Source: Opitutaceae bacterium
Lineage (GTDB): Bacteria; Verrucomicrobiota; Verrucomicrobiia; Opitutales; Opitutaceae
Length of the DNA stretch: 39,436 nucleotides
NCBI GenBank assembly: GCA_017988885.1
Contig: JAGNQV010000007.1
Coordinates: 1 to 39,436, forward strand
Direction of reading: 5' to 3'
Part shown: positions 1-7,605 of the stretch, piece after piece
Layout: every line of letters begins with the position of its first letter
How positions within the stretch are numbered: position 1 is the stretch's first letter
Made by a program: the position numbers and the translations under genes
Notes under the pieces: generated by a model
Told to the model about the DNA's origin: nothing
The model's input: the letters and a program-made list of their open reading frames with translations, nothing else
Database searches by the model: none

Positions 1-454
1 CGGTGTCCACCACGTGAATCACGCCATTGCTGGCGATCAGATCGGCGGCGATGACCTTGGCGCCATTGACGGTCACACCCATCGCATCGGCCTGCAGCGT
101 CAGTGCCTTGCCGTTGACGGTAGGCGCCTCGCCGGTCTTGACGTCGGCCGCCAGGACAACCGCGGGCACGACGTGGTAGGTGAGGATCGCGACCAGCTTG
201 GCCTTGTTTTCAGGGAGCAGGAGCATCTTGACGGTGCCGGCGGGAAGCTTGGCAAAAGCGGCGTTGGTCGGCGCGAAGACGGTGAACTTACCGGGGCTGC
301 TGAGGGTCTCGACGAGACCGGCGGCCTTGACGGCAGCCACGAGGGTGGTGTGGTCGGGGGAACCGGCGGCGATATCAACGATGGTCTTGGCCGAGGAGAT
401 GGCCACGAGACCGGTGCTGAGGAAGAGGGCGGCGAATACAGAACGGAGTTTCAT
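1..454 (-). CDS. Secreted fasciclin (FAS1) domain protein, 3' end outside the window
   Basis: The protein starts at 454 and runs off the left edge, so about 151 residues are visible. It begins with a classical signal peptide: MKLRS, then a hydrophobic stretch, with probable cleavage after the SSA near residue 22. The mature part shows the FAS1 pattern: [23 protein letters not shown] at the start, [11 protein letters not shown] near residues 55-65, LTYHVVP near residues 94-100, and a final block around GVIHVVDT (IHVVD is the second FAS1 hallmark). FAS1 domains act outside the cell in adhesion or surface association. A single-domain protein of about 155-190 residues is a usual bacterial size, so only a short C-terminus is probably missing. 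It lies downstream of, and in the same direction as, the YcaQ-type gene. FAS1 proteins often sit near ECF sigma factors, and one is encoded about 1.3 kb upstream, but no link is proven. Confidence 0.93.
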   Translation of the reverse strand, partial: MKLRSVFAALFLSTGLVAISSAKTIVDIAAGSPDHTTLVAAVKAAGLVETLSSPGKFTVFAPTNAAFAKLPAGTVKMLLLPENKAKLVAILTYHVVPAVVLAADVKTGEAPTVNGKALTLQADAMGVTVNGAKVIAADLIASNGVIHVVDT

Positions 455-572
455 GATAGGTTTCTGATTAAGGGTTGAATGCGACCGGTCGAACGGATGT
501 CCGAGGTCACATGTCTCAAACGGGCCGGTGGTGCCGGCGGATGCATCTTTTTTCCGCGCGACGGTCCGGTGC

Positions 573-1691
573 TCAGTTTCGCAGCCCCAGCCAGCGGGCA
601 AGCGACCCGACCGCGCCCGAGATCGCGTGGCCGCGTTTCACGGCACGCGCCATGACACGCAGGTGTTTATTTTCGCGGTCGGCCTTCGGGTCGATGTGGC
701 CGACAAGCTCGTGTCCGGCGAGAATGGGCAGGGCGTAGTAGCCGCGCACCCGCTTGGCGGGCGGGGTGTAAACCTCCCAAGTGTAATCGTAATCCCACAC
801 GGCTTGCGTCACGCGGCGGTCGTAAATCAACGGATCAAGCGGTGCGATCAGGAGCGGGGAGGTTTTGGCGATTTTGGCGGGCTGCGCTTGGGCGGCGGCG
901 AGCAAAGGGACATCCGAAAGCAGGCAGTGCAGCAGAGGGCCGTCCGTGATTTGCACCGGTTGCACGAGGTCGGCGACGGCCGCCAATTCGGTCCGCTTCA
1001 GCCAAGCCAGCCGGCGTTGGCGCAATTTGAGCAGTGCCTCCCAGCGATTGGTTTCGGGGCGGGTGGGTTCGGGCAGGTTGAGCACCGCGGCAGGCAGCAC
1101 GCGTTCCGGCAAATCATAGAGCCGGCGGATGCCCTGGCGCTGGGCGATGAGCAGCCGGCCGTGAAAAAAGAGTTTCTGCATCGCGGACTTCGGGAGCGTG
1201 GCCAGGCCCCAGATGCGCCGGGCACGACGATCGTCGGTAAACGCATCCGAACTGAGCGGGCCTTGTGCACGGATGGCGGCAAAGATGGTCTCCTCCAATT
1301 CGCGTTCGGCCTTGGTCAACCGGCCGGACCAAGCACTTTTGATCCGGGTGCGCGCCCGCATGGCGGCCAGCAGGTGCGGCCAGGCGTCGTGGGTAAAGAC
1401 CGCGAGGTTCCCGGTGGCAGGCTGGTGATGCTCAAACGCCACCCGGTCGGCCGCGGGCAGCGGGGTGGTGGGGCCGTGGACATGACGCATCAGGTCGCCC
1501 TCGCGGTAACCGGCGACGCGGTTGCGCAGAATGAGATCGTGCATGCGACCGGTGACATTGATCGGATCGATCTGCACAAAGCCATGATGGGCGAGGGCGG
1601 TGCCGATATCGGGGGCAGGCGTGTCGAGCAGCAGCGCGCGGCGCATGAACCGGCGGGCGGTGAGAGGAGAAATTTTTAGGGCCGATGGCAC
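573..1691 (-). CDS. YcaQ/AlkX-type winged-helix DNA glycosylase
   Basis: This 372-residue protein matches the YcaQ (HTH_42) family, whose E. coli member is a DNA glycosylase that unhooks interstrand crosslinks and removes alkylated bases. The N-terminal segment has FVQIDPINV at residues 38-46, giving the Q-x-D catalytic motif (Q40, D42) of the YcaQ/AlkX branch; the AlkZ branch has Q-x-Q. Other family-typical blocks are [12 protein letters not shown] just after it and [33 protein letters not shown] in the C-terminal third (seen as short blocks [21 protein letters not shown]). Length is normal for the family. It ends in a short tail RWLGLRN. It is separated from the upstream sigma factor gene by a terminator-like hairpin, so it is probably transcribed on its own or with the FAS1 gene. 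The family call is firm; the exact lesion is not known. Confidence 0.93.
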   Translation of the reverse strand: MPSALKISPLTARRFMRRALLLDTPAPDIGTALAHHGFVQIDPINVTGRMHDLILRNRVAGYREGDLMRHVHGPTTPLPAADRVAFEHHQPATGNLAVFTHDAWPHLLAAMRARTRIKSAWSGRLTKAERELEETIFAAIRAQGPLSSDAFTDDRRARRIWGLATLPKSAMQKLFFHGRLLIAQRQGIRRLYDLPERVLPAAVLNLPEPTRPETNRWEALLKLRQRRLAWLKRTELAAVADLVQPVQITDGPLLHCLLSDVPLLAAAQAQPAKIAKTSPLLIAPLDPLIYDRRVTQAVWDYDYTWEVYTPPAKRVRGYYALPILAGHELVGHIDPKADRENKHLRVMARAVKRGHAISGAVGSLARWLGLRN

Positions 1692-1727
1692 GCTGGCGCC
1701 GATTCAACGCGATCGGGTGGTAAAAAG

Positions 1728-1766
1728 ACAAGACCACGTCCGCGCGGAAAGCGGGCGTGGTCTTGT
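1728..1766 (-). terminator. Strong rho-independent terminator behind the ECF sigma gene
   Basis: Two 16-nt arms, 1728-1743 and 1751-1766, are complementary except for one position that can form a G-U pair. They enclose a 7-nt loop. Read on the minus strand the hairpin is followed directly by CTTTTT (about 1722-1727), as expected for termination of the sigma factor transcript that ends at 1803. It separates that transcript from the YcaQ-type gene starting at 1691. Confidence 0.88.
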
Positions 1767-1774
1767 TTAAGAAT

Positions 1775-1791
1775 GCGGGCCGGCGGCCCGC
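1775..1791. repeat. GC-rich REP-like palindrome
   Basis: GCGGGCC (1775-1781) and GGCCCGC (1785-1791) form a 7-bp stem with a 3-nt loop in the 3' tail of the sigma factor gene, just before the terminator hairpin. GC-rich palindromes next to GCTCCCGG are typical of dispersed intergenic repeats. Only this one copy was seen here. Confidence 0.5.
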
Positions 1792-1802
1792 GCTCCCGGG
1801 AC

Positions 1803-2525
1803 TCAGGCGTAGGCGATGGCGGGCCGGCCGTAGCCGGCGCGAGTTTGAATGAAGTATTCCGCCGGGGCGGTTTCCGGGGCGAATTCGGGGCAACTGGCGG
1901 CCAGCAGGGCGCGGAGATTTTCACGGGCGCGGGCGATGCGGCTTTTCACCGTGCCCACGTTGATGCCGAGCGATTGGGCGATATCCTCATAGGAGAGGTT
2001 GAGGACGTTGCGCATCGTGAGAACCTCGCGGTGGCGGCGTTCCAATTGCGTCATGCAGGTATTGATGAGGGTGGAAAATTCCTCGGTGGCCGTCTCCTGC
2101 GCGGGATCCTGCGCTTCGGAAGCCACGAGGTCCGCGAAGGTCGCGTTGCTTTCGTCGGAAAGCGCGTGGTCCAGCGAGAGGGAATCCTGCCGGCGGCGGC
2201 GGAAAAAATACCAGTAGCGGTTGCGCGCGAGATTGACCGCGATGCGGTAGAGCCAAGTCGCGAGGGAGGAGTCGCCGCGAAAATTCGCGAGGCCGCGGTG
2301 GGCGCGGATGAAGGCGTCCTGGACGATCTCCTCGGTGTCCGCGTGGTTGTGGAGCAGATTGAGAACCGTGGCGTAAAGTTTGGCCCGGTAGCGCTCCATG
2401 ATGGTGACGAACGCCTGATCGTCGCCGGTGTTGAAACGTTGCACCAAGGTCGCATCCAGGATGGCAGCGGCGGTGGAATCGTGGGACTTGGCCGAGGACT
2501 CTGGCGGGGAAAATTCTGTTTTCAT
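1803..2525 (-). CDS. ECF-type RNA polymerase sigma factor (RpoE-like)
   Basis: A 240-residue sigma-70 family ECF factor. Region 2 spans about residues 30-105, with the signature EEIVQDAFIRAHRGL followed by SLATWLYRIAVNLARNRYW (region 2.4, promoter -10 recognition). Region 4 lies at about 155-210, with LERRHREVLTMRNVLNLSYEDIA and the helix-turn-helix GINVGTVKSRIARARENLR that reads the -35 element. A tail of about 30 residues follows region 4. The reading frame stays open upstream to 2936, but that extension would overlap the divergent galT gene and has no sigma-like sequence; ATG at 2525 (MKTEFSPPE) gives a normal length. No anti-sigma gene is adjacent. The nearest candidate is the PAS protein at 11561-12109, which is speculative. 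Its regulon cannot be told from here. Confidence 0.95.
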   Translation of the reverse strand: MKTEFSPPESSAKSHDSTAAAILDATLVQRFNTGDDQAFVTIMERYRAKLYATVLNLLHNHADTEEIVQDAFIRAHRGLANFRGDSSLATWLYRIAVNLARNRYWYFFRRRRQDSLSLDHALSDESNATFADLVASEAQDPAQETATEEFSTLINTCMTQLERRHREVLTMRNVLNLSYEDIAQSLGINVGTVKSRIARARENLRALLAASCPEFAPETAPAEYFIQTRAGYGRPAIAYA

Positions 2526-2780
2526 GGTGATATTGGGTTGAAGTGAGACCCTTCCCTTAACTGGATGCGTGCCAACGGAGATTTGATAATTCGCAAACCG
2601 CTTGGGCGCAGGGTTTAAAATAATTTTATCGGCCTGCACACTTGGCGTTAAGCCGCCCGAAATCGTGCATTCTGAACGGCTTTGAGAAGCTAATCCGGCA
2701 TTATGCATGACACGTTGTGTAAGTGCATGGACTGCAAATCGACTCGCCATGCCGATGGGTTGCCGCACGGTTTTCGTCAC

Positions 2781-3851
2781 ATGTCGGTGCCAACGTCCGC
2801 CCCCACCCAACCCGTCATCTGGGAACAACGCTGGCACCCGCTTCGCGAGGAGTGGGTGCTTTATACCTCCCATCGTGGCGGCCGGCCGTGGATTGGTGAT
2901 ACGCACAAGCCAGCGGAAAATACTCCGCCGAGTCATGACCCGACTTGCGCGCTTTGCCCCGGCAACAAGCGGGTGCAGGGCGAAAATCCCGCCTACACTG
3001 GCGTGTATTGGTTCACCAACGATCTGCCGTGTTTTGCCAATGAGGCGCCGGCACCGCGGGTGATCGCCGGCGACGATTTTTACCGGGCGCGGCCCGCGCT
3101 AGGCACGGCCGAGGTGGTCTGTTACAGCCCGAATCACGCGAAGACATTCGTGGACCTGACCGACGCTGAGGGGGCGGCGGTGGTGGATCTGTGGGCCGCG
3201 CGTTATCGGGAACTCGGGGCGCGGCCGGAAGTGCAGCACGTGTTGATCTTCGAAAATAAAGGCTCGCTGGTCGGCACCTCCAATCCGCACCCGCACTGCC
3301 AGATTTACGCCGGCAACCTGATTTACGGATTCACGGCGCGCGAAGTGGAGAGCGGACGCAAACATTTCCAAAAAACCGGCCGCCTGCTCGGTGCGGACAT
3401 CCTTAGCCGCGAACTGGCGGGGCCGCGGGTGATTGCGGAAAACGCCGGTTGGGTGGCCTGCGTGCCGTGGTTTGCGCGTTATGCCTACGAGGTATTTATC
3501 CTGCCGCGGCGGCCGGTGCCGTCGTTGGCGGCGCTGACCACGGAGGAACGTGCGCAACTCGGATCGATGATTCGTGAGGTCACCACGCGCTACGACAATC
3601 TCTGGCGGATGCCGATGCCCTATGTGATGGCGATTCACCAAGCGCCGACGGACGGGCAGGACTACGCGTTTTATCCGTTTCACCTCGAATTCCACCCGCC
3701 GCTGCGGAAACCCGACACCTTGAAATATCTCGCCGGTCCGGAAATTGGCGGCGGTTCGATGACCAATGAGTCGAACCCGGATGAAAAGGCCGCGGAACTG
3801 CGCGCGGTCTCTTCCCGGCATTACAAATCCGAACCCTCTTCCCGCGGCTGA
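2781..3851 (+). CDS. galT: Galactose-1-phosphate uridylyltransferase family protein (GalT)
   Basis: A 356-residue GalT: it swaps UMP between UDP-glucose and galactose 1-phosphate (Leloir pathway) through a uridylyl-histidine intermediate. The active-site block SNPHPHCQIYA contains the His-Pro-His nucleophile motif. A zinc-binding C-x-x-C is present in CALCPGNKRVQGE. Other family blocks are EQRWHPLREEWVLY near the N-terminus, YTGVYWFTNDLPC, and FHLEFHPPLRK with GGGSMTNESNPDEKAAELR at the C-terminus. The frame is open from an ATG at 2703, which would add 26 cysteine-rich residues without family similarity; I prefer ATG 2781 (MSVPTSAP) because it matches the usual GalT N-terminus, although neither start has a clear Shine-Dalgarno site. 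It leads the plus-strand sugar-salvage cluster. Its partner kinase two genes downstream looks more like an arabinokinase, so the sugar 1-phosphate used may not be galactose. Confidence 0.93.
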   Translation: MSVPTSAPTQPVIWEQRWHPLREEWVLYTSHRGGRPWIGDTHKPAENTPPSHDPTCALCPGNKRVQGENPAYTGVYWFTNDLPCFANEAPAPRVIAGDDFYRARPALGTAEVVCYSPNHAKTFVDLTDAEGAAVVDLWAARYRELGARPEVQHVLIFENKGSLVGTSNPHPHCQIYAGNLIYGFTAREVESGRKHFQKTGRLLGADILSRELAGPRVIAENAGWVACVPWFARYAYEVFILPRRPVPSLAALTTEERAQLGSMIREVTTRYDNLWRMPMPYVMAIHQAPTDGQDYAFYPFHLEFHPPLRKPDTLKYLAGPEIGGGSMTNESNPDEKAAELRAVSSRHYKSEPSSRG

Positions 3852-3882
3852 CGCGAAGCAGCGCGGATAATTCCATGCTTGT

Positions 3883-3913
3883 ATCCGTGATAATCTGTGA
3901 AATCCGTGGTTAA
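3883..3913 (-). repeat. CCACGGAT-type interspersed repeat, copy 1
   Basis: Read on the minus strand the segment is TTAACCACGGATTTCACAG followed by ATTATCACGGAT, a 31-bp unit with three spaced CGGAT-like words (one degenerate). It fills most of the 64-bp gap between galT and the next gene and ends 2 bp before that gene's ATG at 3916. Related copies lie at 4930-4960, 10605-10635 and 22507-22537, with an inverted end at 10708-10719. Confidence 0.8.
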
Positions 3914-3915
3914 AC

Positions 3916-4920
3916 ATGACCGCTGCCCAACTCGAAACCGCCCGGAAACTCCTTTGCGCATTGCAGGATCATATCCGCGACACGCTCATTGCGGCGCGGG
4001 CGAAGAGTCTGGCTTCCTTCGCGAAGATCGCGGCGGTGACCGCGGCGGACACGATCTACCAGGTGGATAAGATTTCGGAGGAGGCGATTTTCCACTGGTT
4101 CGAGCGGCACTGGCCAAAGGCTTGGCCGGTCGAGCTGGTGATGGAAGGCATCGAGGACGGCGCAGTGGTCACTTTTCCGCGCGGCACACCGGCGAAAAAA
4201 ACGATTTTCAAATGCATCCTCGATCCGATCGACGGGACGCGGAACCTGATGTATGACAAGCGCAGTGCGTGGATCCTCAGCGCGCTCGCACCGCAGCGCG
4301 GCGCAAAGACGAACCTGGGCGACATCGTCGTGGCGGCGATGACCGAGCTCTCGACGAGCAAGATGTGGCGCAGCGACCAGCTGAGCGCGGTGCGCGGGCG
4401 CGGCGTGCAGGCGCGGGCGTTTGACCTGCGCACGCGGCGCTGGGCGGCGCTCAAGGTGCGGCCTTCCCGGGCGCGGAATTTCGAGCACGGGTTTGCTTCC
4501 ATTGCGCGATTTTTTCCCGAGGGCAAGGGCCTGCTCGGCACGGTGGAGGAGGCGCTCTGGCGCGAGCTTGGGGTGCTGGGGAAGAACGGCGGCCAGTTGG
4601 TTTTCGACGATCAATATATCACGACGGGCGGACAGATTTACGAACTGCTGATCGGACATGACCGCATGCTGGGCGATTTGCGGCCATTGGCCTATGCCAA
4701 GCTCGCGCTCGGGAGCGCCTCGCTGTGCTGTCACCCCTACGACATCTGCACCGCGCTGCTGCTGCAGGAAGCCGGTGGACTGGTGGAGGCGCCCGATGGC
4801 CGGCCGCTGCGGGCGCCGCTCGACACGACCTCACCCATCGCCTGGATGGGTTATGCCAACCCGACGCTGGCGCGGACCGTGCGACCGGTGCTGCAGGGGC
4901 TGATGAAGAAATATTTCTGA
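3916..4920 (+). CDS. Inositol monophosphatase-family phosphatase
   Basis: A 334-residue protein of the inositol monophosphatase/fructose-1,6-bisphosphatase/CysQ fold. The metal-binding motif ILDPIDGTRNLMY covers residues 101-113 (DPIDGT at 103-108). The first metal ligand region is VMEGIE (75-80), and the C-terminal ligand lies in HPYDICTALLLQEAGGLVEA, equivalent to the WDxAAG...EAGG block. These enzymes remove phosphate from a small sugar or nucleotide phosphate with Mg2+. The protein is longer than the usual 260-270 residues, with extra sequence around 115-175 (including ARAFDLRTRRWAALKVRPSR). It lies between GalT and a sugar kinase in one direction, so a sugar phosphate is a likely substrate; the exact one is unknown. 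The start is the only good ATG and abuts an interspersed repeat. Confidence 0.9.
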   Translation: MTAAQLETARKLLCALQDHIRDTLIAARAKSLASFAKIAAVTAADTIYQVDKISEEAIFHWFERHWPKAWPVELVMEGIEDGAVVTFPRGTPAKKTIFKCILDPIDGTRNLMYDKRSAWILSALAPQRGAKTNLGDIVVAAMTELSTSKMWRSDQLSAVRGRGVQARAFDLRTRRWAALKVRPSRARNFEHGFASIARFFPEGKGLLGTVEEALWRELGVLGKNGGQLVFDDQYITTGGQIYELLIGHDRMLGDLRPLAYAKLALGSASLCCHPYDICTALLLQEAGGLVEAPDGRPLRAPLDTTSPIAWMGYANPTLARTVRPVLQGLMKKYF

Positions 4921-4929
4921 GCGCAAATT

Positions 4930-4960
4930 TTAACCACGGATGACACGCATGAACACGGAT
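4930..4960 (+). repeat. CCACGGAT-type interspersed repeat, copy 2
   Basis: TTAACCACGGATGACACGCA with GAACACGGAT after it, beginning 9 bp past the stop of the phosphatase gene. It has the same 31-bp design as the copies at 3883-3913, 10605-10635 and 22507-22537. The weak open frame at 4940-5137 consists of this repeat and the next palindrome and is not called as a gene. Confidence 0.8.
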
Positions 4961-5001
4961 ACAAAGCTATCGAGTCCCGCGCATCAGGCTGCCGCTGGCC
5001 G

Positions 5002-5078
5002 GGTCGGGGCGGTTATCCTTAACCGCCCTGTTCAGCCGACGTTATCCCCAAGGGCCGTTAAGGATAACGGCCCCGACC
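5002..5078. repeat. REPIN-like double palindrome between phosphatase and kinase genes
   Basis: Two 27-nt arms (5002-5028 and 5052-5078) are near-perfect inverted copies of each other, separated by 23 nt. Each arm contains its own small palindrome (GCGGTTA/TAACCGC in the left arm). This nested layout, two REP-like hairpins facing each other, is that of a REP doublet (REPIN). It occupies the 218-bp gap 4921-5138, which holds no gene. It could also fold in the transcript and affect stability between the genes. Confidence 0.75.
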
Positions 5079-5138
5079 TTAATCCGGGCCAAGCTGCGAA
5101 ATCCGCAGAGAAAATATTCCGGTTGGAGCATCGCTGAT

Positions 5139-6314
5139 ATGAAAACGGTCACAGGCGAAGCCCCGGGGCGGTTGGATTTTCTGGGCGGCGTGGCCGATTA
5201 CAGCGGCTCGCTGGTGCTTGAGATGCCGCTGACGCTTACGACGCAGGTGAGTATCACGGAGACGAAGGCGCGCGAGTTGGTGTTTGTCAGCGCGGATGAA
5301 GGTTACAGTTCGCTGCCGGCTGATGCGCGGGCGGAGGAAGTGCCCAAATGGGTGCGCTATCCCTACGGCTGCTATCAGTTGTTTTGCAGCGCGCAGCGCT
5401 GGCGACCAAAGGCGGGATTGATCTTCACAATCACGTCGCGAGTGCCCGCTTCGATGGGGGTGAGCAGCAGTGCGGCACTCGAAGTGGCGACGCTGCGGGC
5501 GCTGGAAAAACTTTCCGGCAAAAAATTCAAAGGCACGGCGCTGGCGCGGCTGGCGCAACGGGCGGAGAACGAGATCGTCGGTGCGCCCTGCGGGTTGATG
5601 GATCAACTGGCGTCGGCGAACGGCGTGCGCGGTGCGCTGCTGCCGATTCTCTGCCGGCCAGATGGGTTGTCGGCGCCCGTGAAACTGCCGGCTGGCGTGA
5701 TCGCGGTCGGCTGGCCGAGCGGGGTGAAGCACGCGGTGACGGCTTCACCCTACGCCACGGCGCGCGCCGGGGCCTTCATGGGAAAAAAACTCATCGAACG
5801 CGCCACCGGCCGGACCTTGGCGTATGCGACGGAACTCACACCCTCGGAGTTGCCCGGCATCGCGTCAGCGGTTTTGCCGGAGACGATGACCGGGCGGGCT
5901 TTCCTGCAACGCTGCGGCAATGTGGATGATCCGCTTTCCAAGATCGCGCCGGGACAGACCTATGCGGTGCGCGCGGCGGTGGCGTTTCCCATCGGGGAAA
6001 ATTTTCGCGCCGCCACGGCGGTGGCGTTGCTGCGCGGAATCAATGCGCGCAACCGCGAGGAATCGCTGCGTGTGCTCGGCGAACTGCTTTACCAATCGCA
6101 TGCCGGTTATTCCTCCATCGGGCTCGGGTGTCCGGAAACAGATGAAATGGTCGACGCAGTGCGGACCGCGGGTCCGGCGCAGGGATTTTACGGTGCGCGA
6201 GTGAGCGGCGGGGGCAGCGGTGGCACGGTGGTCGTGCTGCTGAAAACCAGGGCGCTGCCAGCGTTGCGTCGGCTGGCCAAAAAACTCGGCCGGCCCACCA
6301 TGATCATCCGCTGA
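5139..6314 (+). CDS. GHMP-family sugar kinase, L-arabinokinase-like
   Basis: A 391-residue GHMP kinase that phosphorylates a sugar at C1 using ATP. The substrate motif near the start is APGRLDFLGGVADYSGS (8-24). Galactokinases have GRxNLIGEHTDY at this place; the GG-x-ADYSGSLVL form is what I recall from the kinase domain of plant L-arabinokinase (ARA1). The ATP loop is GVSSSAA (107-113), and GAPCGLMDQ (148-156) carries the catalytic Asp. The C-terminal motif is GARVSGGGSGGTVVVLL. HAVTASPYATARAGAFMGKK and VRAAVAFPIGENFRAA also match the arabinokinase pattern. It heads a tight run: the BNR protein starts 3 bp after its stop, then the ROK kinase. With GalT upstream it may feed UDP-sugar formation. 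Galactokinase activity remains possible; the subfamily call rests on remembered sequence. Confidence 0.88.
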   Translation: MKTVTGEAPGRLDFLGGVADYSGSLVLEMPLTLTTQVSITETKARELVFVSADEGYSSLPADARAEEVPKWVRYPYGCYQLFCSAQRWRPKAGLIFTITSRVPASMGVSSSAALEVATLRALEKLSGKKFKGTALARLAQRAENEIVGAPCGLMDQLASANGVRGALLPILCRPDGLSAPVKLPAGVIAVGWPSGVKHAVTASPYATARAGAFMGKKLIERATGRTLAYATELTPSELPGIASAVLPETMTGRAFLQRCGNVDDPLSKIAPGQTYAVRAAVAFPIGENFRAATAVALLRGINARNREESLRVLGELLYQSHAGYSSIGLGCPETDEMVDAVRTAGPAQGFYGARVSGGGSGGTVVVLLKTRALPALRRLAKKLGRPTMIIR

Positions 6315-6317
6315 GTC

Positions 6318-7601
6318 ATGGACACTGCCGTCTACGCCAAGGAAATCCAGCGCACCCAGCCTGATTGCGTCGTCTATCGGCCGAAGTGGGAGTGCGGGCC
6401 GAACGCGGAAAACCAGCAGGTCATCGGGATGGTGACGGCGGCGGGCCACTGGCTGCTCACCTGGACGCAGGCGACGCACGAGAACAATCCGGACCAGCAT
6501 GTGGTCGTGAGCCGCAGCGAGGATCGCGGCGCGACGTGGAGCGAGCCGCAGTGGATCGACGGGGCGACCCCGGCGCAGCAGGCGGGGCCGGAAAGCGGCA
6601 AATACCAGGCGAGCTGGGCGTTTTTTGTCGAAGCGCCGGCGTTCGGGCGGATCTATCTTTTCTACAACAAGAATATCGGCGTGAAGGATGCGCGCGACGA
6701 CACGACGGGCATATTGCGTTGCCGGTATTCGGTGGACGAAGGTCGCAGCTGGTCGGAGCCGCTCGATTATCTGCGGATCCGGCGCGGGACGATTGACCAT
6801 CCTAATCCCGCGATGCCCGTGAATTTTGTGACGTGCTTCCAGAGTGTGCTGGCGCCCGACGGCGTGCCGCTGGCGAGCCTCACGCGGTGGGGCTCGGGCA
6901 GTCCGCACCTGCTCAACGTGAACAGCGAGGTGTGGTTTCTGCGGTTTGAAAATATCCGCAGTGAGCGCGATCCGGCGAAACTGGTGCTGACGACGTGGCC
7001 GGAGGGCGGCACCGGCCTGCAGGTCCCGCATCCTTTTCGGATGAACCAAAGTCTCGCGCAGGAGGCGATGACCGTGCCGCTGCCGGATGGCCGGTTGTTT
7101 ACCGTGATGCGCACGCTGCAAGGCTGCCTCTACTGGAGCGCTTCGCAGGACAACGGCCGCAGCTGGCAGTCGCACTGGACGGATCAGGACGAGACTCAGC
7201 CGCTGCCGGTTTTCCCTTTGCGCTACAGCGACGACGGCCCGCTGGTGCACTCGCCGATCGTGTGCTGTCCGATCTTTGAATACGCGCCGAGTAAATACTG
7301 CCTGATCTATTTCAACAATGACGGCTATATTCTAGGCGCACGGCATCCGACGGACTACCAAGTCAACCGCCGCGATGTCTGGATTGTCTGCGGCCGTTTC
7401 GACGCAAATGCAGGGCAGCCGGTGGTCTTCGGCCCGCCGCAGCGCTTGGCCACGGCGGACGGCGTGAAGCTCGGGCATTACGGGCGGATTGAGCCGGTGT
7501 GCTACCCCAGCTACTTCCGGGACGGTGACGACCACTGGCTGTGGTATTCCGACCGGAAGCATTTCGTGCTCGGCAAAAAGCTGAATGCGTATCTGGAGTA
7601 A
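6318..7601 (+). CDS. BNR/Asp-box sialidase-like protein
   Basis: A 427-residue protein with the sialidase-type six-bladed propeller. Three Asp-box repeats (S-x-D-x-G-x-x-W) are visible: SEDRGATWSEP, SVDEGRSWSEP and SQDNGRSWQSHW. Between them are HPNPAMPVNF and the block MNQSLAQEAMTVPLPDGRLF. There is no signal peptide, so it probably works in the cytoplasm on imported glycan fragments; family members act as exo-sialidases or on other glycosidic bonds, and many are uncharacterised. It starts 3 bp after the kinase stop and is followed 4 bp later by the ROK kinase start, so the three are surely co-transcribed. Specific sialidase activity is not shown: I did not find the complete arginine triad. 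Confidence 0.85.
   Translation: MDTAVYAKEIQRTQPDCVVYRPKWECGPNAENQQVIGMVTAAGHWLLTWTQATHENNPDQHVVVSRSEDRGATWSEPQWIDGATPAQQAGPESGKYQASWAFFVEAPAFGRIYLFYNKNIGVKDARDDTTGILRCRYSVDEGRSWSEPLDYLRIRRGTIDHPNPAMPVNFVTCFQSVLAPDGVPLASLTRWGSGSPHLLNVNSEVWFLRFENIRSERDPAKLVLTTWPEGGTGLQVPHPFRMNQSLAQEAMTVPLPDGRLFTVMRTLQGCLYWSASQDNGRSWQSHWTDQDETQPLPVFPLRYSDDGPLVHSPIVCCPIFEYAPSKYCLIYFNNDGYILGARHPTDYQVNRRDVWIVCGRFDANAGQPVVFGPPQRLATADGVKLGHYGRIEPVCYPSYFRDGDDHWLWYSDRKHFVLGKKLNAYLE
7595..7598 (+). promoter_or_regulatory. Shine-Dalgarno site that decides the ROK kinase start
   Basis: GGAG lies 7 bp before GTG at 7606, overlapping the end of the upstream gene. The alternative ATG at 7585 has only an AAAAAG run upstream. 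This supports GTG 7606 as the true start. Confidence 0.6.
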
Positions 7602-7605
7602 ACGC

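Noticed and set aside
482-491. CGACCGGTCG palindrome upstream of the fasciclin gene as an operator
   Set aside because: Ten-bp GC palindromes are expected by chance in this composition, and there is no second site.
528-1679. Long plus-strand open frame opposite the YcaQ-type gene
   Set aside because: It is the antisense shadow of a recognisable gene in GC-rich DNA and has no family features. Similar long shadows lie opposite most genes here.
2583-2630. AT-rich stretch with TTGATA, TTTAAAAT and TTTTATC as a galT or sigma promoter
   Set aside because: Spacing between possible -35 and -10 boxes is wrong (27 bp) or the boxes are poor; no ECF-type consensus pair could be settled on either strand.
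2526-2936. N-terminal extension of the sigma factor
   Set aside because: It would overlap the divergent galT gene and shows no sigma-like sequence; ATG 2525 gives a normal ECF length.
4940-5137. 65-residue open frame between phosphatase and kinase genes
   Set aside because: It is composed of an interspersed repeat and a REPIN-like palindrome.
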